A stretch of DNA of 64,000 bases from CAYOFF01 sp964403415 (lineage in GTDB: Bacteria > Patescibacteriota > Gracilibacteria > Absconditabacterales > Absconditicoccaceae). The stretch lies in assembly GCA_964403415.1 (NCBI GenBank), contig CAYOFF010000001.1, positions 806,001 to 870,000 on the forward strand, read 5' to 3'. Made by a program: the position numbers and the translations under genes. This document shows positions 44,097-56,280 of the stretch, piece after piece. Under the pieces are notes generated by a model that saw only the letters and a list, made by a program, of their open reading frames with translations, searched no databases and was not told the origin of the DNA. The first letter of the stretch is position 1. Each line of letters begins with the position of its first letter.

Positions 44097-47000
44097 TTCT
44101 TCCATTAACCTTTCCTTTGTACATTTCTCGTACACGCATTGGCATAATCGTCGTGGTACCGTTGTATGCTTTGAGTGCTGGGATGGTGATATCACAGACT
44201 CCTGCTTCCAAAATATCATAATACAAAAACAATCTATCAAATCTTGTCTCTCGATGCGTCGGTGTACAGTGTGGATCAGACGTCGTGAATGGGACTTGTT
44301 GTGACTGCTTACTAGAGATAACATTCAGCAACTTATAGTCACTTGGCACGAAGAGCTCTACTGCCACCTGCTCTCCTGCTATGTCGGTTGCAAAACTGCC
44401 AATGATTTCTACGGCTGATCATATGCTTGCTTTGGGATCTGAGATCGATCGTACCATTTCAGAAACATGATTTGCTGCTCCCAAGAGATCTTCGAGTTTT
44501 TTGGGAAGATATGAAACAGAAATATCTGCAAGCAACTCTGCATCACATGACCGATTTATTTTTGCTGTATTCTCTGGGAGAGGGAAATCTATTGCACCTT
44601 CGCTTCATGAACTTACTACGACTTGGAATTTCTCATCATTGATAGTAACATCACACGTAATCTCTCATTTCGGCTGTCGGAACTCTGCCAGTTTCGTAAG
44701 CGTAAGCATGACTTGTACATTGGATTGTGTACTCCATCATCGCAGACCATTTTTTTCTCTCCTACTCAAGAGTGAAAGCAATGCGTCACTACGTTCTTGC
44801 TGGGTCGCTTGTGGATCATCAATGAGTGCACGTAACTTCATTGCTTCAGCGCTTATGGGATTGAAGAAGACACTTGTATCTGACCACTCTTCAGTATTGG
44901 TAGGTATATTCGCAACACGTCTTCGTGTCTTGATTGCATCTGTATCCTTCTGTGCGACAGCAATAAGATAACGAAGCAATGGAAGATACCCTTGTTCGTT
45001 CGCCGCAATGTTTCCAAGAGATGACTGCTCTTCTCCATCTAGCTTTTCACCATACGATACTTTGGTGAGAAGATACCAGTACCACGCTTCCGGTGCTACC
45101 GTACGATATGTTTTCAAAAATGCTTGGAGGCGTTCTGTGGCTGCGAGCACTTGTGACTCCATGATTTTGGTTGTTGCTAGAAGCTTGAGCGAACTATAGA
45201 CGTATGCAGAGAGGATGTAGTTTGCTCTTGAAACAGCTCACTGTGCGTTGCCATCTCCTCCCTGTAGTGTATTGAGAAGATCTACTACATCTGCCTGATC
45301 ATTTCACTCATCCCCTGGCCAGTATCCGAATCCTCAACTGCTACGTTGGTTTGCTAACAGTTTGCTGATACCGTTCTGTAGTGCCGTCTGAATTTGTACG
45401 GGACCGTTTTCAGTAATCACCGTATCGCCAGAAAGCACTGATGATGTAAAGACTCACTGTTTGTGAAGTTTTTCGAGTGCAACGAGCGGCAGTAGTGAGC
45501 TTAAGAGTTGCTCGGTGCACCCATATGGATAGCGTATCAAATATTTTGCAACTGGCTCTATGAAGTTGGTAGGCAACTGTGAAAGACGCACAGAAGCTGA
45601 CTGCGTCAAACTTTCTGGGAATCCAAATTCGTGTGTTCAGGCTTTGTTGACTACACCTACGCTATCCCTGCTCATCAGTCCTTCTGATCTCAGCGGAATT
45701 GTTTGTCTTATCCCGTCCTTAGATGATCCGTATGATCACTCTACTACGAGCTGAATGTACGCACTCGTCCATCGTGCTTGTGGGATGGTGATGTCGAGTC
45801 AGAGTGTTTTGTTGGGAGCGACATTGAATGTGCCGAGCTCTACTTTTTCGCCATACTGATTTTCGATCCATGCTGATCATTTTACGTTACCTCCCTTCCC
45901 TGCTCCTTCGGGGACAAGTACCTTGACCGGCACTTGCAGTTTGTCCCCTATCGTTACAAAGAGTGGAGCATTTGGTTCGATAATCAGATCTTTCTTGACG
46001 ACAAATTCTGCTGTGGTCGTTCCGAGTCTTGTGTCCATAGTAATGCCGATCACATCAATCAACCATGTCGTCAAATTTTCTGGTGCGATAAATGAGAGGG
46101 TCGCCTTGCCATCTTTGGTATAGATCGCACCAGACCAAAATGCAGCATCCTTGAGCTCGTCTCTAATATAACTAAACATTGCTTTGCCTCACTGACCTCC
46201 TCATCATTTCGATCCCCCCGTTGCAAACACTCTCAATGACTGATACAACAATTTCATGTTGGTATACGTAAACACGCTCGTCCCTACTTTGTTGAAGAAA
46301 TATGGAATTGGCTCTTTGATGATCTGATACAAACTCACGAGTGCCTGGTCTACAACAGACAGCGATACACGTGCATCTACTGCCCTGCCTGCATCGTCTG
46401 TTGTCTTTACCGTCATGGTCACCTTGTCTCACGGCGCGTATGTTTTCTTGTCTGTTTCGACGGAGATATTGAGTGTATGCATTTTTGTGCTTACTTCTGC
46501 CTGTGCATATCCTGCAAAAAATCTTGGTTCTTTTCTGACAGAATCATTTATCTGCGTCCCCTGCAACATCATTACGTTGACTACGATACTTGGTGCGTAT
46601 CATTTTTTCACGGGAATCGTGAGTTGTTTTCCATCGAGCTGTTTCATAAATGAGTCTATGACGTACTGTCATTTTTCGACCGTTATTACCACCCATGCAC
46701 CACGTTGATAGGGAACAAGATTTACTGGAATTTCGTCACCCTCTTCGTAAGTTTTTTTGGGAATATCGACCGTAAGTGTGTAGTTGTTTGGCACTGCACC
46801 TAGAAGATCACTCTCAGCAGATGACTGATATCGTGAGACTCTTTTTTGTACTTCGCCAATGATGTTTTTTTGTTTATCTTGAGCTACGACACGTACAAAA
46901 TACTCACCAGGCTTGGTGATCCATCATCACGGAATCGTAAAGTTTTCACTCACCTTCACGTCACCCGAGGTCACAGGAATATATCCTTGTCCGTTTATGT

Positions 47001-49965
47001 AGTAAAGATTACCATCTATTCCCTGCTGCAACTGCTCGTCATAGCTCCATCGATAAACCTCATAGTGCAGGGTGTCTACGAGAGATTTTCCGTCTGCGAT
47101 TTTTCATTCAAGCTTCCAATTTTCACGAGGATCCTTGCTCATGCCATCTCGATACAACCACTCATATGGTTGTCCTGCAAGTCCAAGCATTACTTGCGGT
47201 TTGAAGTCGATATATTTCGTTACAAACTGTGTCTCATCTGAGAGACGGTCTTTGATAATCGCATCGACTTTTAGGGTATACTGGTATCATTTGTTGGCTT
47301 GGAGCGCCTCTGCATATAGGGGATGCATCAGCTGTTCTGCTGTCTGATTGTAGAGTGTCCATGCACCGCCTGTCGAGATCGTATCATTGAATACATGATT
47401 AAAATAATACTGCTCGTTATTTCGCCATCGACAATACCAGCAAATATCTTTCCCCACGAGCGACCAGTTTACCTGAAGATCATATGCCTTGAGAGATGTT
47501 CCAAAAAAATACGCCGGTTCTACTACAAGCGCCACCATGCCGTCCTTTGTCTGATGTGTCATATTCACAAAAAATGTAGGCTTTTGGTACTCTTCTATTT
47601 TGATATTATGTGCATAGATAATCTGATCACTATCTATCGCATCGAGACGATACTCTATCATATAATCTCCCAGAGTGAGTGTTTTGGGAAGTTGATATGA
47701 ACCCACAAAACCACCATACTTATCGAGAGGGAGTGCATTGATCGTAATTGGATCCCCGCCCATAGGATTGTAGATCATGACTGAGACCGTTTTGTCTTTG
47801 AGGTAATCAAGCGATCCAAAGCTCATCACGTTTCTGGCCCATCCGCCAAAATGTATCGTGTCTCATGCTTTGTAGAGCCCTCTATCTGTGTACCCATAGA
47901 TCTTGAGTGGTTGAACTACATCTCGTTGGTTCAGTTGCATTGTTGATGGAATAACTTCTGTAGGTTCGAGTTTACTCTCTATTTTGAGATAGCGTTGACT
48001 TTCTTTTGGTGATGTTGCTGCAATTGATAGGTCTGACCAGCCACCTTTGTGCACAAGCACAAACGTCTTCTCGTTTGCCGTACTTACTTGTACGACATAC
48101 GTATCTTTCTCTGACTGCCCCATGTCCGTGTCTGAGTTTTTGGGAAGATCGATCGTTGTTGTTCAGTTGCTGATTGTTGCGGTGCCGATCGTTTTCCCAT
48201 CTAGCGTTGTTACGTTTACGGTTCACTCTGTAAGTGGCTTGCCATCATCAAATGTAAATCATCGTATCTTGAGTTGGTTGTTTGCGATTTTGGTTCGCAC
48301 TCCTGTATCAGACTTGAGCATGTAGTGCGACTGCGTCTCTCAGCGTTGATTGGTGAAGAATACCTTAAACGCTGATGAGCCGCTCAGTGCAGCAGGTATA
48401 GAAAGCGGCGTTCTAAATGCTTTTCGGTAGGTGAATGCCTCTCCTTGCGGTTTGATCTCCTGCTGCACAATCGCTCCTTTGCAGTCAAAGAGATAATTTT
48501 CTACGCTTGCACCTTTGTACTCTCCAAACATATTTGGACGCATATTTATGGTACATGACTGGAAGCTCACTGGAAATTTTTCGATATTCTTGTACTGGAT
48601 CAGTACGTCTTTGAAACTTCCTGACTTGGGAAGGATACTGATCGTATTGTTGGAAACGATATCTTGTGTGATAGCTCTTTTGTCGATCGCATCAATGTAG
48701 TATTTTGCATCGACCGCCACTTCTTGTCCAAAAATATTACGTATGCGCAATGTTTGTTTGTACTCTTTTTTGGGTTGGATCTGGTAAATAAATCACTTAT
48801 CTCGTGGCTCGTAGGTAAAATTTTTGTCTCCAAATAATTTTGTCAGTTCTGCCTTCGCCACCTCCTCATCGAGGTAATGCGTCGTCACGAAACGTGAGCG
48901 GTATGGACGATTTTGATCATTTGTATCCTGCTCAAGCTTGAGCGTAAATGGCTCGTTGTGGATAGGAAACATATAGCTGTATGTTGATTCTACCGCTACT
49001 ATCAGTTGCTCAGTTGCAGAGGTCGTTTTTGTAGTCCACTCTCCAGAGCTGTTTGGATTGAGTGTATCTATCGCATCTATCGTAAGATTATTTTGCGAGA
49101 GATAGTCACGCAATCCTGCTATGGCTTTTTTGTTGGTTTGTTTTTCAATAGCTCACATATTTCCTACTCATGCACTTCCTGCTTTGAGAGTGAGATGATA
49201 CACTTGCATCGTAGGAGAACTGTTTACTCCTGCTAGACGAACTGACACTCCCTCGGGTACAACTATGCGTTCGTAGGGGATTGACTGTCCTGCGTATCTG
49301 TCCTCATATCCCATTGCTAAGCTCTGTGACATGTTTTTGTTGTCATATCGCAAGGTCATTGATTGAGCAGTACTTCCCCACTGGAGTTTTAGCAAAGAGT
49401 ATGAGTCTTTGGGAATCATATACACTGATGGTCCAAACCAGTCTCGTGGATTGGTAACGAGATAGTTTTCTGGCAACGTGTTTTTGATCACTACATAACT
49501 TTCGTATGGATCTTGTGTCCAGACACCATTGATCACGAGATCATTTCCTGATGTTGTCGTCGTTGCGTTGTATGTCGTGAGATATGGAGCAAGCGCAGCT
49601 CCCTCTGGGATAACAAATGATGAGCCTCCTACTGTTATGGTAGCTTGCTTCACTTGCTGCGCTGTGTGTGTTGCAGGATTTATCTTGGTCGTCAACCACC
49701 TAATGATATCTTGTGAGATATCAGCAGCGTTTATATCCTTGACGAATACATCGCGCATACCATCGTCCTGCACAGATAGTCCATTGCCCGCGAGTGTCAG
49801 TTTTTTAGTTCACTGTACACCCGATGGGAGCAATTGCGTATCACTTATTTCTCATATCGTTCCATTGCTTTGTGACTCGGTTGTGGAGGGCTGAGATGAG
49901 CACCCAGAAAAGAGCACTCCTGTACTTAGTAGAGACAACATAATGAGCTTTGAACGACGTATCAT
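44080..49965 (-). CDS. bacterial alpha-2-macroglobulin lipoprotein (YfhM-like)
   Basis: 1961 aa. A signal peptide with lipobox LFSGC (ends near Cys21) anchors it. Beta-rich MG-type domains follow over residues 350-1250 (e.g. VVQPLKIYGYTDRGLYKAGD, the bait-region start). The thioester site is YPYGCTEQL with Cys1483 and Gln1486, so it can covalently trap proteases. The C terminus is a beta domain. It works as a periplasmic or surface protease trap that protects the cell wall, and pbpC follows at 81 bp. Dozens of TGA codons; one continuous frame. Confidence 0.93.
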
Positions 49966-50156
49966 GGCAGCATGAAAAAGCAACTAAAAACAGTTATTTT
50001 TTACTACTTTCAAAATATTCGTATGAGTCGGGAATACAAGTGCAAAAACCACACATACAGTGTCTTCTCGTAGGTATAATTTCATGTTTGTATTTTTTGA
50101 TGCATTTCTGTATATTTCTCTTCTCTTTTGAGCTTCTACATATTTTTTTGATTCTC

Positions 50157-50633
50157 ATGTATCATCACTTCTACGAGTCGCTTCTTTGAACGATCCACAT
50201 TACTGCTACGGATGATCATATCACAAGCGTCTTGTTTGCAAATGTACAAACATCTTCCGAGTTACACATGCCCTCTTCTCCTAGCGAACTTACTCGCATC
50301 TGTCAGTCTCAACTCGAAGAGTATTTCGCTCGCACCAGAAAAATATTTGATCTACCTCTTCTCCAATCATGAACAGACTTCCAAGAGATGGTGCGAGCAG
50401 CACTCCATACTATTCCCTACTGAGAGACGCGCTCATATGCCACATTTGCTACACAACTATGAAGAGCAGACGCAGTACGCGCTGTGGCAGCAGCCGTTGG
50501 TCAAAACAGTATTGATATCATTATTCCCTGTCATAGGGTCCTGTGATCGTGAGGATCGCTCACGTGATATAATGGTGGGATTGCAAGAAAAAGATCTCTC
50601 CTCCAACTCGAGCAAGAAAGTATCTTCACATAA
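50157..50633 (+). CDS. ogt: methylated-DNA-protein cysteine methyltransferase
   Basis: 158 aa. Starts MYHHFYESLLGTIHITATDD and contains the active-site PCHRV (Cys acceptor), preceded by PYGETRSYAT and VRAVAAAVGQN, followed by LGSGGSLTGYNGGI. Seven of these glycines are TGA. It repairs O6-alkylguanine in DNA. Without code 25 the gene is invisible, since the frame is cut before PCHRV. It is divergent from the A2M gene. Confidence 0.95.
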
Positions 50634-50797
50634 ACCTCTTGCTTTTCATAACATGAAGAATATGTGTTTTGTACGTCGTCTTTTATAGCACTATATTTTG
50701 ATACTCACTCGTACTTCTGTGAGTGCTATTCTCGGTATATCTTACCTCTTGGTGAAACGGTAATCATGCGATTTGTTTTACCCTTTTAACTGTTTTT
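50634..50797. other. intergenic region
   Basis: 164 bp between ogt and the BamE-like gene. Contains a GAGTGCTATTCTCGG string and AT-rich stretches; no gene or hairpin seen. Confidence 0.3.
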
Positions 50798-51244
50798 ATG
50801 TCAGTGCCACAGGATGGTGTCGATCCACAGTCCGTGCAACTGCCGCACGAGTTTTCAGGTCATAGAATTATGAGTGCCCTTCTCTCCATTTTTCTCGTTG
50901 TATGAATCGGGAATATTTGGTACAATAGTGTGACATCTCCCTCCGCTCGCTGAGATGGAGAAATACCTGCTATTACAACCGAATACAATGACTCCGAAGT
51001 CGCCGTATCCAAAGAACATTGTGACCAACTCCAAAAGTGAATGGCACACGATGACGTGTTATGAATTCTTGGTATGCCAACCATGAAAACATCGTCCAAG
51101 AAGGATACCACAGGGCAGACAGAGATTTGGCAGTATCATCACCATGTGGATAAAACTGTTCAAGCGTGTATCATTATCTTTATCCACGGCGTCGTCTACT
51201 CCAAAAGTCGAGCAAATTATGCTGATGGGTTTGTGGTAAGATAG
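50798..51244 (+). CDS. BamE/SmpA-like small membrane protein
   Basis: 148 aa. One membrane helix (about 27-42, ALLSIFLVVGIGN) then a soluble part with CDQLQKGMAHDDVLGILGMPTM, the helix-helix pattern of BamE/SmpA-type domains, and EIWQYHHHVDK. Two TGA glycines flank the pattern. There is no lipobox, and the organism is not expected to have an outer membrane, so a BAM role is unlikely. Function unknown. Confidence 0.6.
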
Positions 51245-51260
51245 GATGTGAAACTAGACG

Positions 51261-52073
51261 TTAGAAGACTTTTCGTGGAACATCAAAATCAAAAAAGTGC
51301 TCAATTCTTTTTTGAATTTCTTCGTGTCTTTCGGGGATGTTTTTGTGGTTATTAATGAGTCGATTCAATACCGCGATGTCTTTGATATATATGTAGATAC
51401 GCAACTGCTCTATTGTAAATTCAGAGCCATATCACGATAGAATTTGCTCCATGTACTTGTATTGATGATTTCTATATCCCAGTCTTGCTATAGATCCAAG
51501 ATCGTTTTGTACGACTCATCTTGATAGACCTTCGGTATCAATCAGCGTGTAGGGTTTGATAATATTGTTGAGGATGAGCTGGTAGTGAACAATTACGTCA
51601 CAGACTGCTGCCTCTGCTATTTTCTTGTACTCCTCCTGAATCTCATGTGCAATGCTGCATATGTTTTGGTATTGTTTGGCTGAGACGATGGTAGATAGTA
51701 GTGATGTATTAAGATCTGGACAGACTATTTGCGGGAAATTATATGTCTGCATTCTTGAGAGATCGTGCATTTTTTTCAGATTTTCACCTATCTTTTTGAA
51801 ATCGTATGTATCAGACTGCTCATGCACAAAATCGTATATCGCATATGTCGTTTCGCCACTTTCAAAATAGTTTACGAGATTGTTTATGGACACTCCGTGC
51901 TCTCTCATGTCCATCAGAAACCTTTTTTGCTCTGCAAGAAATAGCTGCGCTGCTGACGCATTTTGGACCACCTTGATAATGTACAGATCATTGTAATTAT
52001 AGACCTTTGCATGGTCGTCTTTGAGCAGTGCTGCGTGCTCCAGGATGGTGGATATGTTCTCAGGGGTGATCAT
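51261..52073 (-). CDS. APH-like phosphotransferase
   Basis: 270 aa. The middle reads NYNDLYIIKVVQNASA (small-lobe beta strands) and HYQLILNNIIKPYTLIDTEGLSR, which matches the catalytic H-x-D-x4-N and metal Asp region of APH/choline-kinase-like enzymes (here with some changes). The C-terminal 80 residues are helical. It may phosphorylate a small molecule; the drug link is not implied. Stop TAA 51261-51263. Confidence 0.65.
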
Positions 52074-52117
52074 GCTCGGCTCGGCTTAAGAAGGACCTAG
52101 TGAGGTCGCAAAATTGA

Positions 52118-52441
52118 CTACTGCTGATTATTCTCGTTTTTATCCTTATTGTCTCAAGGCTGTGCCATTAGCAGTTTTACTATTTTTTTAGTCCCCATAG
52201 GACGGTCATCGCGTGTGAGGTGAAATATTGCACGCAATCTTGACTTGAGTCTCACACTTACGCCCTCAGTCCCTCAAACTTCTGTTTCTTCTGTTACTAT
52301 TAGTGAGTCCTCTTCGTTTACAGCTGGGTTGAATATTTTGAGGAGCACCGCCTTTACATGTACTACAGTCTTTCACTTTCTATCCTCCCATACTTCTGGC
52401 TCCATTCAGCTGAGCTCTACAATCTTTTCTCGCAAATTCAT
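52118..52441 (-). CDS. hypothetical protein
   Basis: 107 aa from ATG 52441 (MNLREKIVELS). Mixed alpha/beta, charged; two TGA glycines, one in VGGTEGVSV. It is preceded by a 120-bp gap. No domain recognised. Confidence 0.55.
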
Positions 52442-52564
52442 AGTATTTTACTTCAAAATAAATATATGTATCTATAAATAATTTCTCACATAAATCAATA
52501 TAAGTCAATAACCCACAAAATCACCTCAAAGCTCTTCTTAGATTATTTACTTTCCTCTCTCACC

Positions 52565-53107
52565 ATGGCGGTCCATATCACGTACTTCGTTCACGGGACG
52601 ACTACTGATAACGAACAACACATTTCTTCTGGTCGATATGATGTCGCCCTTTCTGAGCTTGGCGTTCAGCAGTCTATAGATCTTAGAGACAAGATCCAAG
52701 ACAAGCACTTTGATGTTGTCTTTTGTTCTGATCTTCAGAGAGCGTTCACCTCCGCTAAACTGACCTTCGAGGATACCGTCGAAATCATTCCTGATCCAAG
52801 ACTCAGAGAGTGTAACTATGGCACATACAATGCTCATGCCTCAGACATTGTTGAACCACTTCAAGAACAAAACATTACCAATAGATTTCCTGAGGGAGAA
52901 AGTTACGAGGATGTCAAAGCAAGAATCCAAGACTTTTTGGAGTTTTTGAAAGCCAACTACGATGGAAAATCTGTAGCGATTGTCGCTCACAAGGCACCAC
53001 AGCTTGCCTTGGATGTCTTGATTGGTGGAAAGAGTCGAGAGCAAGCATTTGCTGAAGACTGGAGAAAAAGAAAAGCGCGACAACCAGGATGGGAGTATGT
53101 TGCTTAG
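52565..53107 (+). CDS. histidine phosphatase family protein (atypical active site)
   Basis: 180 aa. Phosphoglycerate-mutase fold: VFCSDLQRAFTSAK, RLRECNYGTYN and IVAHKAPQLALDVL are family motifs. The catalytic RHG near the N terminus reads VHG, so the Arg is missing while the His remains; activity may be reduced. All nine glycines are GGN, so it may be imported. It stands alone, facing the M15 gene 43 bp away. Confidence 0.8.
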   Translation: MAVHITYFVHGTTTDNEQHISSGRYDVALSELGVQQSIDLRDKIQDKHFDVVFCSDLQRAFTSAKLTFEDTVEIIPDPRLRECNYGTYNAHASDIVEPLQEQNITNRFPEGESYEDVKARIQDFLEFLKANYDGKSVAIVAHKAPQLALDVLIGGKSREQAFAEDWRKRKARQPGWEYVA

Positions 53108-53150
53108 ACACGCCTCATTCTAACGACTCTACTTTATCATACCATCTTCA

Positions 53151-53882
53151 ATGAACGACCGTATTGATACATACGCTCCCCTTGAGGCATCTTCTGAGGG
53201 AACAGGTAGCTTGAAGCAGAAATTTGCTGCTCTCAAAAAAGAAGTTACGCCATGATCAGAAGTGAGAGCAGAAAAACTCGCTGCGTGATACGAAAAAATG
53301 AGTGTAGGAGAACGTGCGTTTTTGGAGATTGTAGCCACACAAATCAAAGAAAACGGCGAGGCTGTCTACCAAAAACAAACGGTGGACTGATGAGCTGAGC
53401 ATACGGATGCGAGAAAAATTCTCAAAGAACAGATCGCTCCGACTCTGTACAAACAATGATATGTCCTTAGTATTTCGAGTTCGTATAGATCACCACAAGA
53501 TCAGTTTTTGCTGTTCTTCGGAGATGAGGAGCTAAAAATTACTGGCGGTGTCGTCGTACCTCCGATACCTAATTTCATACCTGTAGAGATGATCGATGAG
53601 TCCGGGAAACCTAAACCATGATATGAGACACAGTACAAAGTTTTCCTGGCAGCATACATCAAGAGAGCTGAGTACGTTGCGCCTCCTGGATTTAGTGAAC
53701 ACCAGACATGAAGGGCATTTGACTTCAAACTCAAAACGAGAGCAAATGACTCTGTTACGCTTTTGGGAGATACCTACGGAGATAAGAGATGACATGCTCT
53801 CACAAAAAAGCTTCTTGCTAAATACCAGTTCTCCCAGCCCTACAAACGAGAACCACGGCACTGGCACTATGATGGTGCGTAA
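53151..53882 (+). CDS. M15-family D-Ala-D-Ala carboxypeptidase (VanY-like)
   Basis: 243 aa. Motifs: SSSYRSPQDQ, PPGFSEHQTGRAFDF (HxxGxAxD, first Zn ligands) and EPRHWHYDG (EPWHxH-like). It trims peptidoglycan stem peptides. Two glycines in the motif region are TGA. No clear signal peptide, which is odd for this family; it may be cytosolic or exported another way. Confidence 0.85.
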
Positions 53883-53930
53883 TCACTCTCTATTATTATA
53901 TCATTGTCGTTTTAGATATATTTTTTTGTT

Positions 53931-55268
53931 ATGCCTGCTCTTCCTGAACTTGTTGCTCCCTGATGATCATACAACAAAGCCATGGTTGCCGCACACAACG
54001 GCGCTGATGCTGTGTATCTTGGAGTCCCCTTCACTTCGCTCCGTATGCGCCAAAACAAAGTCAGAGACTACAAAATTCTCCAGCAGACGATAGATGATTT
54101 GCATGCGCTTGGCACCAAGGCATATCTTACGATGAATATTTTTCCAAGAAATATGGATATCAAAATTTTTGAATCTGTCTTGGCAAGAGTTTCTGAGATG
54201 TGAGCAGACGCAATTATTTTTTCTGATCCTGGAACGTTTAGGGTCATTCGTAAACATATGCCAAACGCTCGTTTACACTTGAGTACCCAAGCAAATACAC
54301 TCAATCACGAGGCAATTAGTTTTTGGTATGATCTTGGTGTAGAGAGAGTTGTGCTAGCTAGAGAGTTGACCATCAAAGAAATCGAACAGATCAAACAAAA
54401 AGTCCCTGACATGGAGCTGGAGATTTTTGTCCATGGTGCGATGTGTATTGCGTACTCTGGACGCTGCCTCATGGGAGAATATTTTAGCGGACGCGATGGC
54501 AATAAGTGAGAGTGTTCCCATGTCTGTAGATACAACTTCAAAGTACATCTCGAAGAAGAGAAAAGACCATGACGTACCTTTGAACTCTGACAGGATGAGG
54601 ACGGCACATACTTGATGTCATCCAGAGACCTGTGTACGATCGAACGTTTATGAGAACTCCTTCCGTATGTTGATGGGCTCAAGATAGAATGAAGAAGCAA
54701 AAGTGAGCTCTATGTTTGAGCTGTCACCAAAGCATACAAGCATGTAAGAGATAGTATAGTTGCCGGGACACCTATTGATGCGTCTACAAAAGATTTAGTC
54801 TATCAGATCCCTCATAGATTTTATCGGGATGGATTTTTGTTTAATAGTATTAGAACTGCTCCTGATGGTGAACCACTGAGCACCGAAGAACAAGAACATC
54901 TTTCTGATCCTACCAATACTGGCGTTACCAAGACTACACCCTGACCTATTGCAGAGGTTGAATACTGTGGTGTGATTGTCCCCCGTGGACCTTCAGAGAC
55001 CCATGCTCCTACATGACGCACTCTTGCATGACGCACGTTTCATATGTTTGTGCCAAAGCAAAAATTGCATGTAGGTGATCGTCTGCAGTATTTTGTAGGT
55101 GATACGAGCGGAGAATTGACGATCACCGGACTCTCGCTTGATGGCGAAACACTCTGTGATGCAATCACGAGCAATATGGAACACTGATGGATCGAAACTG
55201 ATAAAGCACTCCTCTGACGAGAAGTGCTCTATAGAGACCTGCCTCAGCCTGTGACTGAGTCGGAGTAA
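53931..55268 (+). CDS. peptidase U32 family, likely tRNA/rRNA hydroxylation enzyme
   Basis: 445 aa. Begins LVAPGGSYNKAMVAAHNGAD with two adjacent TGA glycines; the Cys-rich centre is HGAMCIAYSGRCLMGEYF with ECSHVC, for Fe-S binding; then KIEGRSKSELYV with TGA. The family (TrhP/RlhA) hydroxylates RNA bases; which one here is not determined. Fourteen TGA glycines counted. It follows the M15 gene by 48 bp. Confidence 0.88.
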
Positions 55269-55311
55269 TACACATATTCACACTGGTAGCTCTCATTCCC
55301 ACCGTGTGCGA

Positions 55312-55680
55312 TTACGCAGTGCGCGCTGCTTTGTTTTCCTCGAGCAAGAGCTGGTCAATAACGCTCTGGTACATGCTTGCAGGCCCAGCTCATCTCTGCT
55401 GCCATACTGGCGTACCTCCTTTGTAGATTCTGACGTCCGGAATACTTGTCACACCTGCCTGAATAGCGGTGACCTGGCACTCATCTACGTTGACTTTGAC
55501 GACAGTAATTTTTTCTCCGTATTTAGCTGCAAGCTCTTCCATGACGGGAGCGATCATTCTGCACGGACCACATCGATCTGCATAAAAATCTACCAGCACA
55601 AGTCCTGGTTGTGTTTTGATGATCTGCTGAAATGACTGGTCTGTCACATGTACGATGCGTGATGTCGGTGATGTTGTCAT
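55312..55680 (-). CDS. trxA: thioredoxin
   Basis: 122 aa. Active site CGPC sits in VDFYADRCGPCRMIAPVMEEL (the preceding residue is Arg rather than Trp). The cis-Pro is in TSIPDVRIYKGG. The C-terminal helix QRGAGPASMYQSVIDQLL carries one TGA Gly. It has 15 or so extra C-terminal residues. Cytosolic disulfide reductase; converges with the U32 gene. Confidence 0.92.
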
Positions 55681-55710
55681 AGTATATTCATAATAATATA
55701 TAAAAGCGAT

Positions 55711-56043
55711 CTACGTATTTTTTGTAAATATCTCTCCTCACTCCTCTGGACATAGCACGGTTAACACTGCTCATTCTACCAGAGCTGTCGTGAGTTTTTT
55801 GCGCGCTGCTGTGTAAATGCCTGCGTAAACGGTCTTGGAAACTTGCATACGCGCACTCCCCTCTTCCATTGATATGTTTTGGATATCTCTATCTACGAGC
55901 GTCTGCATCTCATCCGCGGAAAGCGCTACCTTAGGTCTCTGTGCAAGCTGCTCTGCTGGCAACTTGAGCGGTCCGAAACAGCTACATATCATCTGCTCTG
56001 CTGAATACGAAAGGCATCTTGTTTTCTTTTTGCGTCCTCTCAT
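55711..56043 (-). CDS. DUF134 family DNA-binding-like protein
   Basis: 110 aa. DUF134 core: RPKVALSADEMQTLVDRDIQNISMEEGSARMQVSKTVYAGIY with the helix-turn-helix SMEEGSARMQVSKT, then KKLTTALVEGAVLTV. A Cys pair (CSCFGP) lies before the core. It is likely a small transcription factor. Two palindromes sit directly upstream, consistent with autoregulation. Confidence 0.85.
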
Positions 56044-56067
56044 GAGCGCGTGCCTATTATTCTAAAA

Positions 56068-56128
56068 AACATGTTTTCTTATTTCCGAACATGTTCTATA
56101 AATAAAATCTACAAAATCAAGTGATTTT
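56068..56128. promoter_or_regulatory. paired palindromic operators upstream of the DUF134 gene
   Basis: AAAACATGTTTT (12 bp) and GAACATGTTC (10 bp) share the core AACATGTT at 56068-56075 and 56088-56095, exactly 20 bp apart. A third palindrome AAAATCA-AG-TGATTTT lies at 56113-56128. Located 25-85 bp upstream of the DUF134 start, so likely its operator. Confidence 0.5.
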
Positions 56129-56238
56129 ATGTATGATGTTTACGTGATGATGCATCCTTGCGTGCATTTGCTAAGTATATGGCAACAAGATAATAATCTG
56201 CGGTAGAGTCGCTCTAGCTATTGTTGTGGACATTATTA

Positions 56239-56244
56239 TATAAT
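56239..56244 (+). promoter_or_regulatory. TATAAT -10 element before aspS
   Basis: A perfect TATAAT lies 36 nt before the aspS ATG. The candidate -35 is poor, so only the -10 is proposed. Confidence 0.3.
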
Positions 56245-56280
56245 TTTGTGTTTTGTCGTTTTATTTGTGTTATTGTACAC

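Noticed and set aside
46846..47241. 131-codon plus-strand frame
   Set aside because: Antisense to the continuous alpha-2-macroglobulin frame; no motif.
49972..50076. 34-aa plus-strand frame beginning MKKQLKTVIFYYF
   Set aside because: Short, overlaps the divergent promoter region, no supporting signal.
50212..50688. 158-codon standard-code frame over ogt
   Set aside because: It lies in another frame than the Ogt product with PCHRV and shows no motif; a shadow.
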